Source of the DNA: Sphagnum compactum
Lineage: Eukaryota > Bryophyta > Sphagnopsida > Sphagnales
Assembly: GCA_965153455.1 (NCBI GenBank)
Contig: OZ234495.1
Span: 5,828,001-5,892,000 of the forward strand
Reading direction: 5' to 3'
Length of the DNA: 64,000 nucleotides
Positions 36,401 through 49,851 of this stretch are shown in pieces. Numbering within the stretch: position 1 is the first letter of the stretch; every line of letters starts with the position of its first letter. Made by a program: the position numbers and the translations under genes. The notes beneath the pieces are model-generated. The model saw only the letters and a list, made by a program, of their open reading frames with translations, had not been told where the DNA came from and ran no database searches.

Positions 36401-39400
36401 ATTTTACTCATAACAAGTATTGTCCTACACTGGTGTGAGGATTGTATGGTTGTTCTTGTTTCTGAGTTTCCTGTGGGAGGCATGTGGGGTCAAACCCACA
36501 TATGTAGAAAAGTGATTGGGAGACGTTTGCATGCCGTGCAGGGAGGCTACAGGGGTTTCTATTCGCGGAACACTACTGATCTGAGCCCCAAAGTTGTGAA
36601 TGATATTCATAAGCGTGGAGGCACTGTTCTGGGCACCTCACGAGGTGGCCATGACACTGCTAAGATTGTTGACTCCATTGAAGACCGTGGTATCAATCAG
36701 GTGAGAAGCAGCAAGTTCTTGGCATAATAACTCAATACAGTAGTCACTTTCCCACTCCCAAGTTCAGCCATTTTCACAATTCCATATGGATGTGTTTAAC
36801 CTTCACCTTGGAGAAACTGACAAAGAATTGCTGTGTTCTGTCAATACACAGGTCTACATCATTGGGGGTGATGGCACTCAGAGAGGAGCGAATGTGATTC
36901 ATGAGGCATCCACCTTTCCTCTTTGCTGTGGTGCATAATTTCCTTTTGCATTTCAATAACTGGTATTTGCCTCAATCAAAGGTTGTTCAGGACACATTGT
37001 ATCCTGACTTGATGAGCAAGTCCTTGGCAGTCTGTTCAAAGATGCTTGTGCAGTGCCACCCTTCGCTGGGGATGTTACTGTCAAGCTGCTGATGAGCATA
37101 ATTACATTTCATATAGCAATACAATGGCTGTTTCTTGATTCACAGATTCTTCCATAAATAACTATATAGAAACTTGAAAAATCATCACAAATGTTGGTGG
37201 GATTTTTGCGCTTTAACTGCAGGAGTGTAAGAGGCGGGGATTGAAGGTGGTTGTTGCGGGTATTCCAAAGACAATTGATAATGACATTGAAGTAAGTGAC
37301 ACAAGCAACACCTTTGTGCTCTCTGAGATTCATTACTCTGATTCCTTTGCTTTTGACTTCTGAAGATTTGTTTTATTATGCACAGAATTCAAAGGAATTT
37401 AAAGAAGATGTATATGGGCATCGAGACTTATGAGATTCATGGATATCCTGCATGCAACAGAGCTCTGAGCATTGAATAGATGGTTCAGAATGGATGGTTT
37501 GGTTTGCTCATTTTCAAACCACTGAAAATGTGGGATATAGTTCTGCACTTATTACAAGGAAAAAACCATGATCCATAACATATTAAGAATTACACAATTA
37601 TCAAGATGGACAGTAAAGGCATGCTGCTGAAATTGTAACTGTAATGAAGTCAGCCTGTGGACCATCAAATGAATGTAGGCCTCAGTAGCTTTTTGTCATG
37701 GATAGGGAAGTGTTTGAATATTGCATTCTGTCTACTCTCCTGAACATGTCTTATAGTGAATGGTGTAGACTTCTAAATGCATTTTTTGGCATGGTTGAGG
37801 GTCACAGATTATAGACAAGTCATTTGGTTTTGACACGGCAGTGGAAGAGGCTCAGCGTGCAATTAATGCAGCACATGTTGAAGCAGAGAGCATCCAGAAT
37901 GGTGTTGGCTTGGTCAAGCTCATGGGACGGTACAGTGGTGGGTGCCTCTCTTTAAGTAACAAAATCTGTTTCCTTGTTGAAAAGCCTAACTCATTTAAAT
38001 CAGATGGCAATGGGGCACTCCTCCTGGTATCAAGACTAATTGGTGGAGGTTCTTGGTGCAGGATATATTGCTATGCATGCCACTCTTGCAAGTCGTGATG
38101 TGGTAGGTTTGCCTCTCTCCAGTATTGAAGTCTTGTGACCTTTCTATATCTATTCCTCTGATTAGACTACTGGGGGCTCTACTGTTGTCCTGGAAGCTTT
38201 CATAGGCTGACCTTTCTCAGTCTTGCAGGTGGACAACACTTCCTTTTCTGTTTTGTCTGAAAGATTAATCATTGCATATGATGCACATTCTCTGCTTCAT
38301 AAGAGGAAATGTATCAAACACTTTTCCTCCCACCAACACAGATTTGCTTGAAAATGCCAGACAGCTTGACCTTACTATGGGGAACCTGGATTGTGCAAGT
38401 GCAGGATTTATGTTTGATACCAGAAGTGCCTTTTTACATGGATGGACCTGGTGGCCTGCTTGAGTTTGCAAAGCAAAGGTTGCGTGAAAATGGACATATG
38501 GTGATTGTAGTGGCAGAAGGTGCTGGCCAGGAGTTGATGGCAGAGAGCATGGGTTCTTTGGACAAGCTCAGTGATGCTTCTGGAAACCGCTTGCTTCTTG
38601 ATGTTGGTCTTTGGCTCTGCCAACATCTGAAAGTATGTATATTTTCAAGAGCCCTGCAAAGTCTTTATAAGGAGAGTTTTGGCCACAAGCCAAATGAAAG
38701 TTAAATATATGAATGTCTTTGTTTTTGCAGTAATTTGTTGTCATTAGCTGTTGGGTAACATTATCCCTGTTGCAAATCTCTGCTGTTGTATACCAGGTTC
38801 AGGCAGTTCCTGACCTTTTTTATTGTCCTTTGCTGCAGGATCATTTTGTGAAGGAATTCAAAGAGCCCCTCAACTTGAAGTACATAGGTAAACTGATGCC
38901 ATATCTTTGTTTTGGCAATTTCCTTGCGAGCTGTAGAAAGTAATCAATGGTGTAGGAGAGCACTGTTTGAAGAGTTTCATGGTATGGTGTTACAGATCCA
39001 ACGTACATGATTCGAGCGATCCCAAGTAATGCATCAGACAATGTCTACTGCACCCTTTTGGCCCATAGTGCCATCCATGGTGCAATGGCAGGATATTGTG
39101 GATTTACAGTTGGACCTGTCAATAACCGTCATTGCTACATTCCTATCAGTGTAAGTTCCTAACAAGTGTTGGTCATAGCATGTGTTCAAGCTGTGAAGAT
39201 GACTCTTGAAGGATCCTCCAGGTCCCCTGGTCAGTGGATCGCAATTTAGTACATCTAGTGGCACTTGGTTGTGTGGCCTTTATTGGACTGGGAATATACA
39301 CAACCTCCTAATAGTGACTATTTTTGTGACATACACTCCCCTTGCTCCCTTTCCTAACTTATTTCTAACACGACTTTTTGTTCCTGATGGCAGAGAGTGA

Positions 39401-40301
39401 CAGCAACACAGCGACAGGTGAATATTGCAGACCGCATGTGGGCTCGTCTCCTATCATCAACTAACCAGCCTGACTTTTTGCGATACAAAAAGGCCATGCA
39501 GGAGCTCCGTAAGCAGAATGCTTTGAAGCAAGTGGAGAAAATTGAAAGTGATGTTGCTGCTCACAATTCAAATTCTGCACCAACTTTGTCATCTTCACCC
39601 TCTGTAAGAAATCCACCCATCACCCATCAGTTACTTCTACAAGGTTTTTGCAGTATGATGGTTATCAATTAACACAATGGAGGCCTCAGAATGGCTGAAT
39701 AAATGGTCAAGGCATTGATAGCTATTCCTGTTCATTTGGCAAAAAGGAACATTCAGATGGTTCTCTTCGTAAATTCTTTTTGGTTTGCTGCAATGGATTG
39801 TGTACTCTACTCAGCAAGTAGCTCTCTTCAAAAGCATCGCGGTGATAATTGCTCTAGTTTGCAACTGGAGGATATTAATTCAATCTGCATTATATGCCCC
39901 ATCTGAAGTTGACAGTCTGGGCATGTACAATCCATTGGTAAGTGGCTTCTCAAGAGGGAATTGGAAGGTTGAAACTAATAATATGTTCTTAAGATTAATA
40001 CTTAAAACCACCACATAATCTTCAGATGTATTTTGAAACATCAGTCTATGTATGTATCTCATCCATGGGGTTACTGGTATCATATAGTGTGTGAATTGAT
40101 CATCTCTGCTATTGATGTCTAACATGCAATTGTTTTCACCAGGCTGGGAATGGAAATGGAAGTTCTAAAAGCACACATAAGGAGACTCCTAAGATTGAAA
40201 CAGGTGACAGGCAGTATACACCAGTGGAGAAAGAAGAGATGTTACTGACGACACCAGTACCTGGCGACCCGACCAAAATCCACAACCACACTGCTCCTTG
40301 A
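33411..40301 (+). CDS. PFK: ATP-dependent 6-phosphofructokinase, plastid-type
   Basis: This enzyme phosphorylates fructose 6-phosphate with ATP, committing sugar to glycolysis. Exons read: 33411-33800, 35490-35555, 36063-36200, 36542-36700, 36852-36905, 37223-37291, 37808-37937, 38062-38102, 38405-38632, 38839-38887, 38996-39150, 39394-39603 and 40143-40301, with consistent phases, giving about 615 residues. Exon 1 supplies a long Ser/Ala-rich leader (chloroplast transit peptide likely) ending in [10 protein letters not shown]. Core motifs are [36 protein letters not shown] (ATP-type GGDGT), [34 protein letters not shown], and [14 protein letters not shown]. Two oddities: the exon for the YPNPL...VKQYF segment normally following DLPDLP was not found between 33800 and 35490, and the intron at 36906 begins GC. 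The acidic/Thr tail in the last exon is lineage-specific as far as I can see. Comparable to Arabidopsis PFK4/PFK5. Confidence 0.9.
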
Positions 40302-43300
40302 TCACTTCCAGCAGTAAATTATATCTGATTATTGCATGTCCTTATTGGTGAAGGCACCTAGTCCAATACTGTGCAATGCCCTGATTGAACCTCTTGGGTA
40401 CTGGTACTTAAACCTTCATCCTTGAACACGATAGGAACCCATTATTATTAGAAGAATCCTCCAGATTAAAGAACTCGTTTGGTATCTGCAAGCAGTATAA
40501 ATCTGAGAGAAAACATTGGACTCTGGGAGGACTAATACCACATGTAAATTCTACAGGGACCGTCTTGAATGATTGTTTCTTATGGATAGTGGTTTAGCTA
40601 CAGAAGCTATGCCTGATGAGTGCGTTACCTCTCTAAGAATTTCAAATTCCTACTTGTGAATGCAGAATCAGCCAGCATTTACCCAAAGAAGGTTTGTACT
40701 TGTTTCGGGTCTTCCTTCCTAGTGAAAAAGTTGATTATGGATTCAGATGGGAAAATCAGTAGATACGAAGTTCTATCTTGCTAGCACTCTAGTATACAAA
40801 GGCGGATATTAATTGATTATTTTTTCTGAAGGTTGTATAATAAACTTCAAGCAGGAAAAATTGAATTCATATGTTCTATTATGATGAGCTTCCTTTTCAC
40901 AGGGTGGGTATTTTGAGTTACTGATATTTGCAACTTATTATAGATGGTTTGAGTTTCTCCATAAATTGCTGTTTTATGTATTCCAAATCTTTCTAAATCT
41001 GGGTAGAGATTTCATGATTTTGGTCTTTGTTTCTTTTCACATTCATATGGTAAGTCTCTTATTTTGTCTTAAACTTTCCAGTGTGAATTGTTGGTTAAGA
41101 TGGTTGTCATGGAGGCTAAAGCTTGCATCCAAATCAGAATGAAGCTTTTTTTTTTGTAAAATTTGCATTACTGAAACAGAAGTAGAAAAAGTGATTCCTG
41201 GGCATGAAGCTTTCAGAAATGGTGACAACTTTTGTAAGCTTCTGATATGGCTGCCTCTTTGGAGAGAAGCCCAAGACTTTCCCAAGGTGTGTTATACCCA
41301 AACCTTTTGCTCCAGAGTTGAATCCTGCAGAATGCCTGGATTGCAAATCTGCATAACTTATTGATAACCTTCCAGGGCATGCCACCAATGAAATTTGCAT
41401 TGTCCGAACATTACCTGTGAACTTGATGTGAGGCCTTAGATTCAATCCTACATGAAATCTGATATTCTAAGCTTGAAGATGCAGATCAGAATCAGGTACA
41501 AATGATGTGTTATCTGTCAAATTCCTGTGCATGAGAATTATCCAAGTTTCAATGTTGGTTTAATTATTTATATGCATGCTTATTAGAGGTGGATCAACAT
41601 TTAATTTTCCTTGGTGGCAAGCAGATCCTGCGCCTAGTCTTCATAACTCAAGCTCCCAAATGGCTCCACAGGAGCATCATGGGGACGGATAGCGCCACCA
41701 TCCGGTGGCACTTCCCCCCCCCCTTGTATTTCACCAATTTAATTATTGAATGATGATGGGGCTGCTGCCTCCCTCCCCGTCTGGGGTTTCTTCAAGCTCC
41801 CAAACATTCCAGCTCCTCTTGAGCTCCTCTTGAATTTGTAGAATGCAAATCCGCCTTGATGCTCTTGCCTTATCCACAATGATGATGGTGTGAAACTAGA
41901 CTTTGGTCTGGTTGTAACAGGGCAGCAGTTGCTGATCTGATGTGATTCCCGCTCACACTTCCTTTGGCAATATTTGAATGAAAGTTGGATCTCAGGAGGC
42001 ATTGATCTTCTTGCATGTGATGATGGTGCTGTTGTTTTTCCAGGTTCTGAGTTGGTGTTTGGGCTTTGACATGAACTTCGCAGTATGCAGATGGACTCAC
42101 TTTGTACTACCGTGTCCAAAGAGTCTGTGCTTGATTGCACAGACTCAGATTATAGAGTATGTGAAGAATCTGGGCTGGATGATTTGCACAGACCTCAGCT
42201 TGTGCAGTATCTGAAGAATCTGGGCTTGAAGACACAAAATGCATGTGTCCCCTTACTGCATTTTGCAGTGCTCTCCAATCTGAGGTGCCTTCTCATGAGC
42301 ACAATTGTCTTTGTGTTCTATGTTCATCAATGATATCTTCTTTTGTTGTTGCTTATTAGTCCTGTTGTGTTGCTTCAGTTCTCCTCTTGGGATTCCAATA
42401 GGCCTCCAACTTTTATGAGGTACTCCTAAAAGATGGGGCACAATTGGTTTTTCATGGCCATCATCAAACTCTCTCTTTCATGGAAGAGTCTAGGTGCTTG
42501 TGAAAGGTTAGACAACAGAAGTGTTTCTTGCTGAATCTAGAAAAGTCAATCTGAGCATTGGGACCTTGCAATCTGAAATTGAATCTGAGACAAGAGTGGA
42601 GTGTAAGGGATTTGCCCAGGTGAGGGTTGAAGAGGAAGTAGAGGACTATTGATTTGATTACCTTGCAGTCTCCTCTCTCTCTCTCTCTTGATTTGGTGTT
42701 TTTCAGATTCTTTCTCCCAATGTGGGCCTCTGCCCATGTTTTGGATCAACAGGGGTGACAGGCAAGAAGGCATGCATTATACGATCATGCTTGTCAAACT
42801 CCAAGTTGCCCACCATGACAGAAGTGTTGTTGTGGAGGTTTGAAGCACAGCAATCCCGGAGGAGAATCTGGAGGTGAAACAAAATCTTTTTCTTTTATCC
42901 TACCACAGGAGGTGTGCTAATTACACATGTGCTGTCATGCCTCCCCCCCTCCCCACTCCCCTTGGGACACTGGTACAAATGTTTGCCCAAAATTTTCCTT
43001 CAATTTTATCGTTAGGATTCTTTAATGGAAGATGAACCCCAAAATGCACAAGAAGCCTTTTTCCCTCTCTTGTCTCGTCACCATCATCACCTTGTTGGCT
43101 GATGAGCTGAACGAGCTTTGAAAATCTCAGCTTCTTGCAAAGCAGAGAAGATGAAAAAGAGGAAGAAGAAGGAGCACAGTTTGGTGACACAGAAGAAGAA
43201 ACACCATGGAAAATTTGCAATGGTCTTTTGCCGGGGTTATGATGATGCATGTTATGTTCTCACATGCAAATCCCCTTCTCCATCTTGTGCTCTCACAGGG

Positions 43301-43700
43301 CAATAATCCCCTTCTTCTTCATCATCTTCTTTCTTCTCTGTGACACCGGCCGCTGCCCTTCTCTCATACATTATTGGTTCATTACGACGACGTCATGTGA
43401 GCAATGGAGAAGCTTAGAAAAGGAGGCTTTCAATCCTGAAGGAGCTTGTGGAGAGGCAGGAGCTTGCAAAGTCCACAAGACAAAAAAAAAAAAAAAAACC
43501 AAAAAAACAGAAAAAAAGGCAAGAAATTTTCTAAAGAGGATAAGGAATTTCTTCATTCCGGCGGATTGGATTCATTCTGCCATACCAGCGACTAACTTAT
43601 TACCGGATTCATCCATTCTAGCAGCTGCTGCTGTTGCTGCTTGCCTGCTTGCTGGGTGGGTGGGCAGTGGGTCGGTGGGTGGCTGTTGCTGTTAGTTTGG
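40302..43700. other. Intergenic between PFK and TOC159
   Basis: This starts with the PFK 3' flank. Minus-strand open frames at 41134-41445 and 41739-42140 (133 codons, Ser-rich, basic) are unrecognised and may be chance or part of an unknown transcript. There is a C-run near 41707-41717 and a short (CT)n at about 42671-42690. No supported gene. Confidence 0.4.
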
Positions 43701-43898
43701 ACAACGCTTCCTTCCTTCCTTCCTTCCATCATCGTTGTCGTTCGGCGACGATGCCCATCCAGCCTCTTAGCTGCTGACACTTGAATTGCAGGAATCATCA
43801 TCATCATCGTGCCAGATGGATTGGATAATCCTCGTGTGGCGGTGAGACTTGATAAGTGGTTGGTTGCATACGGTTGCAATTCTGTTTCATTCGGTGAA

Positions 43899-44245
43899 AG
43901 AGAAGAGAAGAGAGAAGAAGAGGAGAAGCCAAGAGAAGAGAAGAGAAGAGGAGAAGAGAATCGAAGAGAAGAAGAGAAGAGATCAGATAAGAGAGAAGAG
44001 AAGAAGAGGTGGTTGTTTGTTTGTGTTTGACCTTCGGGAAGTGGGTAGGAAGGAAGGGATTTTGTGTTTCTGTTTTTGTGATGAAGCAGCAGCAGCAGCA
44101 GCAGCACACATTTTTTCGAGTTGTTGAGTGAAGAGGTATCGTCGAGCAGTACAGCAACAATTTTTGTGTTTTGTGGGGGCAAAAGTTGCAGGTTTTCTTG
44201 TTGTTCGAGTAGTCGTGACGGGAAGTAGAGGCATTTTGGTTTGGT

Positions 44246-44293
<48 letters not shown>
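43899..44293 (+). promoter_or_regulatory. Purine-rich and (GA)n leader of the TOC159 gene
   Basis: Just upstream of the TOC start codon are an almost pure A/G tract (43899-44009, GAAGAGA words), a (CAG) run (about 44086-44105) and a 46-bp GA microsatellite (44248-44293), followed by CACA repeats. GA repeats near plant transcription starts are often bound by BBR/BPC-type factors; that link is inference. They lie within about 600 bp of the ATG, so part may be 5' untranslated sequence. Confidence 0.55.
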
Positions 44294-44297
<4 letters not shown>

Positions 44298-44482
44298 CGC
44301 ACACACACACAGGAGCACGAATTTTGGTTTGGGGAAGGGGGGCTTTTGTGAGTGACAAAGAGATTTTGATTCTCTCTTGTGGGAGGAATCGAAGGTTGCA
44401 GGGCTTTGAATTGTTCGTTTTGTTGTTGTGGTCGGGGATGAGAGCTTGAGGAGAGCTATAGAAGGGAGGAAGAGAAGCAATA

Positions 44483-47400
44483 ATGGATGCTTTGAGGAAA
44501 TTCGGAAGCATGGGGAGGAGAGGATCAGCGGCAGTAGCAGCAGCTGAAGAAGCTCCTGATGATGAGGCTGCTGCGTGGGGAAATGAAACCACCACTGCAG
44601 CCCAGAGGGAGAAGGAGGAGGAGGAGGATGTCGGTTTGTTAGATGGTGAGCAACGAGAGGATCATCAGAATGAGTCGTCGGCCCAGAGCCTTACATCTCC
44701 CATCCGAGCGCCGGTTTCTAGCGACGACGATGACGGAAGATATGTCGATGTAAGAAGAAGCTTCGGAGGTTTGGGAGTGGAGCAACAAGGCGCTTTGATG
44801 CGACTCAATCAGATGATCACAGGAGAGTCCACACTCGATACTGCAATCATTGAAGATTGCAGCACAGAGGAGGAATTCAAGGAGAAGATAAAGGACATTG
44901 CAAGGAGCAAGGAGCTGTCAGTTGATGATGATGCTAGTGGTGTTTCCAGCATCATTGATGCCCTCATCCCACTGGTGGTGCTGCGAGGACAACAAGATCA
45001 GACAAACTCCTCAGCAGAATCTCCAAAGTTGTTGGTGGAACAGACAAAGTTGGGTGGTGACAATGGAGAAAATTTTGAGGATAATGATGAGGATGATCTG
45101 ACCATTGCCAGAGTCCAGGAAGACAAAGAAACTCTTCAGGAGGACGATGCTGAGGACATGGAGGATGAAGAAGAAGAAGAAGAAGCTGACATTGATGAAG
45201 ATGATGAAGAGGAGGATGAGGAGGAGGAGGAGGAGGAGGAGAATTTCAATGTCTTGAAGGGTGTTATGCCAGTTGCAAAACCCTCTACCGATGATGAAGA
45301 ACTCATTGAAGAAGAGGAAGAAGAAGATGATGATGATGTTGATGATGGTAATGACATTCTACAACAATTTCAGTTGCTTTCACAATCAGAAGTCAGCATC
45401 CCAGCTCTGAAGTCTTCTTGTGTCAAGAGCTCTGTTTCACATGCTCTTGCTTAGATGGAGGGTGCAATTTCCTTGCTTGTGTGTGTTTGGAAGATGACAT
45501 GGGTGGGTGCACAACAACTCCTCCCATGGAGTTTGAGTGCATCTATATGACAAGTCATTGCTGATGTCTTTGCACTTTACGATATGCTCCTCAAAACCTT
45601 CAAACCATCTAGTAGATACAGCCTTACTGGGTTTTTTGAATCAAGAGAAAAAGAAACAGGACTAATCGGAGACTATGGCATTTTGGGTGCAGAGTTGGAA
45701 GAGGGTGAGCGGTCCAACATTGATCAGTTTGAAGACGCAGATGATGAAAGAGATGACGAAGAGGAGGAGAATGAGACTTTGTTCCATAGCAGAAATGAAA
45801 ATGTTGATGAACCCTTACCCAGGATCATTGCTCGGGAATCAAAGGATGATGAGACTGAAGAAGTAGCAATTGCTACTGGTGCTGGTGATGCAGAGCCTGA
45901 AATAGAGGACAATAATAATCAAGTGGAGTCTCTTGCAGATGCAGTTGTACTACCTTCAGAGTCAGGTTCCAACTCAGTTGGAAATGAAGAGCCCAACATA
46001 CTGCAAGAGCCTTCTAGGGAAATGAAAGAAGATCGAGCGCATATTGATGATCAGATTGAGAAGGTCCCTTCAGGTGCTTGGGAAGGGAGTGAGGATCACA
46101 AGGAGACTGAATCTGATGCAGATGTTCTTGGTGCGAACGAGGCTCCTACTGGTGAGCTGTCTAAGGAGGAATCTGATGCTCCAATGATAGTGTTGGAAGC
46201 AGGCAATGCACAGCCAGAAAAGATAGAGGAGGATGTAGCTGCAGCACCTGAAGAATCCAGCAACAGTGAAGAGGATGCCACCCCAATGGCACCTATCAAC
46301 ACAGAACAAGTTGTACCTGGGAAGAAGGATGAAGAAGGGGTGCCTGAAGGTACATTGGGAGAAGAAGCTGATGGACTAAGGGCTGTAGACAACAGGGCAC
46401 CAACTGAATCTGCCATCATTTCAGAGGAACCAAGGGAGGAAGTCAAAATTGAGGAAGATTCCTCACTCTCAGGTATTCCTGGAGAGATCAGCAGTGATGC
46501 AGTTGAAGACATCATTGAGCATCAAGAAACAAATCCTCCTGTTTATTCAGTGAGGGATGATGAAGATGGATCTGAGATCCAGAGCCGAGATTTGCCTGCT
46601 ACTACTGAAGATTTCACTGAGGAGCAGGAGGACAGAGATAACAAAGCAATACCAATGCCCATTGCTGCTGAAAATGACACTCCTGTAGAGGGCCCCGATG
46701 TTGTTGGTTTGTCTCTTCCAGACCCAGTAAAGTCAGTGGAAGCTGTGGCCGAGAACATTGCTGCACAGACCAGGCATCCTGCAGAGACTGACACAGAGAC
46801 AAAGCCTGAATCTGCCACCCTGAGGGTGCCTCAATCTTCAAATGGTGACTGGGACAGGGATGATGATGATGAAGAGGAAGTAAATGATGATGAAGAAGAA
46901 GATGATGAGGATGACGATTATGATGATGATGATGATGATGATGATGAGCATCATAACCTGGATGCTGCTAAAGCGTTGGCAGCACTGGTGAAGTCTGCAA
47001 GTGGTAAAACTGGTACATTTTTCACTCCAAAGATTTTTCCATTAGATAGTGTACGGACCATCTGGTGGGTAACAAGAGAATCTGATGGAATTCATTTGTG
47101 TTTTACAAATTTTGCAGATCCTGGAAGTGCGAAGTCTAACCTGCCATCATTAGGTGCTGCTGGTCCTTCTCTTCCGCAAAGACCAACGGGACGCAATCGA
47201 TCTGCCACTGCATCGGAGCCCGCTGTCAGGAATCCACCACGTAGCAATGTGGCAAATGCTTCCCAACTTTCTGCCCCAGCCGATGAAAATCCCTCAAGTG
47301 GAGATGGAAATGATGGGAGTGATGAAACTCATGAGAAACTCCAGAGTATAAGAGTGAAGTTCTTACGACTTGCTCACCGCCTTGACCAGTCACCCCAGAA

Positions 47401-49851
47401 TGTTGTTGTTGCTCAAGTACTGTACCGATTGGGGTTGGCAGAACAGCTAAGAGGAGGTAGATCAGCAAGCCGAGCAGGTGCTTTCAGCTTTGATCGTGCT
47501 AATGCTATTGCTGAGGAGCAGGAAGCATCAGGGCAAGAGGAGGAGCTGGACTTTGTATGCACTGTCTTGCTCCTTGGGAAAACAGGGGTTGGAAAATCAG
47601 CCACCATCAACTCAATTTTTGATGAGCCTCGCACAAGTACTAATGCTTTCCACCCATCGACAAAGAAAGTTCAGGAGATTATTGGCAATGTTCATGGCAT
47701 CAAAGTACATTTCTGCACCTCCATCTGAACCACTTACATTTGTGCATTGGGTTCCTTAGTTCAAAATGGACTTGTGTTGTGAAGCCACAAAGCTTGTTGC
47801 AAATGTTTTTGTAATTTTCTGAAGTCAAAATGTTGACAGGTTAGGGTGATAGATACCCCTGGGCTACTACCTTCAGTGATGGACCAGCAGCACAACGAGC
47901 AGATGATGGGTTCAGTGAAACAGTTCATACAAAAGTCATCTCCAGACATTGTCCTCTACTTTGATCGGCTTGACATGCAGAGCCGAGACTATGGAGATCT
48001 TCCTCTTTTACGTACGATCACAGATGTGTTTGGCGCTGCTGTTTGGTTCAATGCAATTGTTGTTTTGACCCATGCGTCATCTGCTCCTCCAGATGGACCC
48101 AATGGTGTCCCACTCAGTTACGAAATGTTTGTAGCTCAAAGGTCTCATGTGGTACAGCAGACGATTCGACAAGCAGCTGGAGATATGCGGCTGATGAACC
48201 CTGTCTCTCTAGTGGAGAATCATCCTGCCTGCAGGACAAACCGTGCTGGAGAGAGAGTTTTGCCCAATGGTCAAATTTGGAAACCTCAACTGTTACTACT
48301 GTGCTTTGCATCCAAAATTCTGGCAGAGGCAAACTCATTGCTGAAGCTTCAGGATACAAGCACTCCTGGAAGACCCTTTGGGCAACGTCCACGAGTGCCC
48401 CCTCTCCCGTTTCTATTGTCATCTCTTCTGCAGTCCCGTGCTCAGCTCAAAGTGCCAGATGAACAACAATTGGGAGATGAAGATGATACTGATGAGGATG
48501 ATGACTCAGCTGACTCAGATGCTGATGACTATGATGATCTTCCCCCATTCAGGTAGGGCACACTATGTTCACACCAAGTTGGAAATCATTTTCTTAATTT
48601 TGCTAACTCCAATACGCTCCATTGTGTGGTAACAGAGACCTTATGATGGGAGTGTGTTTTTTTGGGGGATACATTCAGGCCTCTTGCAAAGGAAGAGCTG
48701 GATGAGCTAAGTAAAGAGCAAAAGCAACAGTATGCAGAAGAGCTAGCAGACCGCGAGAGGCTCTTTCAGAAGAAGCAGTGGCGTGAAGAGCTTCAGCGGC
48801 GCAAGGAGATGAAGCGACGTGCAATGGCCATGTCCCAAGAGGAATTGGCCCATGCTGAGGAGGCAATGGATGATGATGGTGGCAGGGCTGCAGATGTCCC
48901 TGTTCCAATGCCTGACATGGCCCTTCCCCCCTCCTTTGACTCTGACAACCCTACTCACAGGTTCATCCTCGCAATTCATTGGCTCAATCACCATGCCATA
49001 TGTCTGTAATTAGTGTGTGTCCATTTCTTGGATAAAAACTGAATCACTCATTGATATCTGCAATTTATGATATTTCCATGGCAAAACACAGGTACCGTTA
49101 CTTGGAGACTGCCAACCAATGGCTGGTGCGTCCAGTGCTGGAAACACATGGATGGGACCATGATGCAGGTTATGATGGCTTCAATGTGGAGAAGCTCTTT
49201 GTGGTTGCAGACAAAGTTCCTGCTTCCATTTCAGGTCAGGTAACGAAGGACAAAAAGGAAGCGCAAGTGAACTTTGAAGCCGCAGCTTCATTTAAGCATG
49301 GAGAGGGCAAAACCACATTGGCAGGATTTGACATCCAGACAATTGGGAAGGACCTCGGGTACACTGTAAGGTCTGAGACGCAGTTTAGTAACTTCAAGAG
49401 GAACAAGACAACTGCAGGACTGACTTTCACTCTATTGGGTGACACTGTAGCAGCTGGACTGAAGCTTGAAGACCGACTCCTTGTTGGTAAAAGGTTGAAG
49501 ATGGTTGTGAATGGTGGAGTACTTACAGGGCGTGGAGACAAGGCATTTGGTGGAAGTTTGGAGGCAACATTGAAAGGAAAAGACTACCCATTGAGCCGTA
49601 CCCTTTCAACATTAGGGCTCTCTGTCATGGATTGGCATGGTGATCTGGCCATTGGTGGGAATCTGCAGTCCCAGTTTATGGTTGGGAAAACCATGCTGGT
49701 GACAAGGGCAAATTTGAACAACCGAGGGGCTGGTCAGCTCAGCATTCGGGCAAGTAGCTCTGAGCAACTCCAAATGGTTTTGATTGGGATTATTCCAATT
49801 TTGCGGTCCCTCATCAACTTCCAGTTCGGCGCTGCCCAGCCTTCACAATAG
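44483..49851 (+). CDS. TOC159: TOC159-class chloroplast protein import receptor GTPase
   Basis: TOC159-class GTPases sit in the chloroplast outer envelope and recognise transit peptides of preproteins together with TOC33/34 and TOC75. Exons: 44483-45347, 45660-47003, 47118-47704, 47840-48552, 48679-48960 and 49092-49851, total about 1516 residues (Arabidopsis TOC159 about 1500). The first ~780 residues are the acidic A-domain, with long Glu/Asp runs. The G-domain starts with KLQSIRVKFLRLAHRL, then the P-loop GKTGVGKSATINS (about 890-900), DTPGLLPSVMDQQ (about 937), DIVLYFDRLD, LPLLRTITDVFG, THASSAPPDG and NPVSLVENHPACR. The M-domain (about 1160 to the end) has QKKQWREELQRRKEMKRR, PVPMPDMALPPSFDSDNPTHRYRYLE, RPVLETHGWDHDAGYDG and beta-rich repeats to the C-terminus. 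The 114-nt intron 47004-47117 is inferred; it is in frame. Start is the first ATG of the long frame. Confidence 0.95.

Noticed and set aside
43592-44595. Long minus-strand frames of 165-263 codons rich in Ser-Leu
   Set aside because: They are produced by the (GA)n and purine tract read on the other strand, and overlap the start of the real TOC159 gene.
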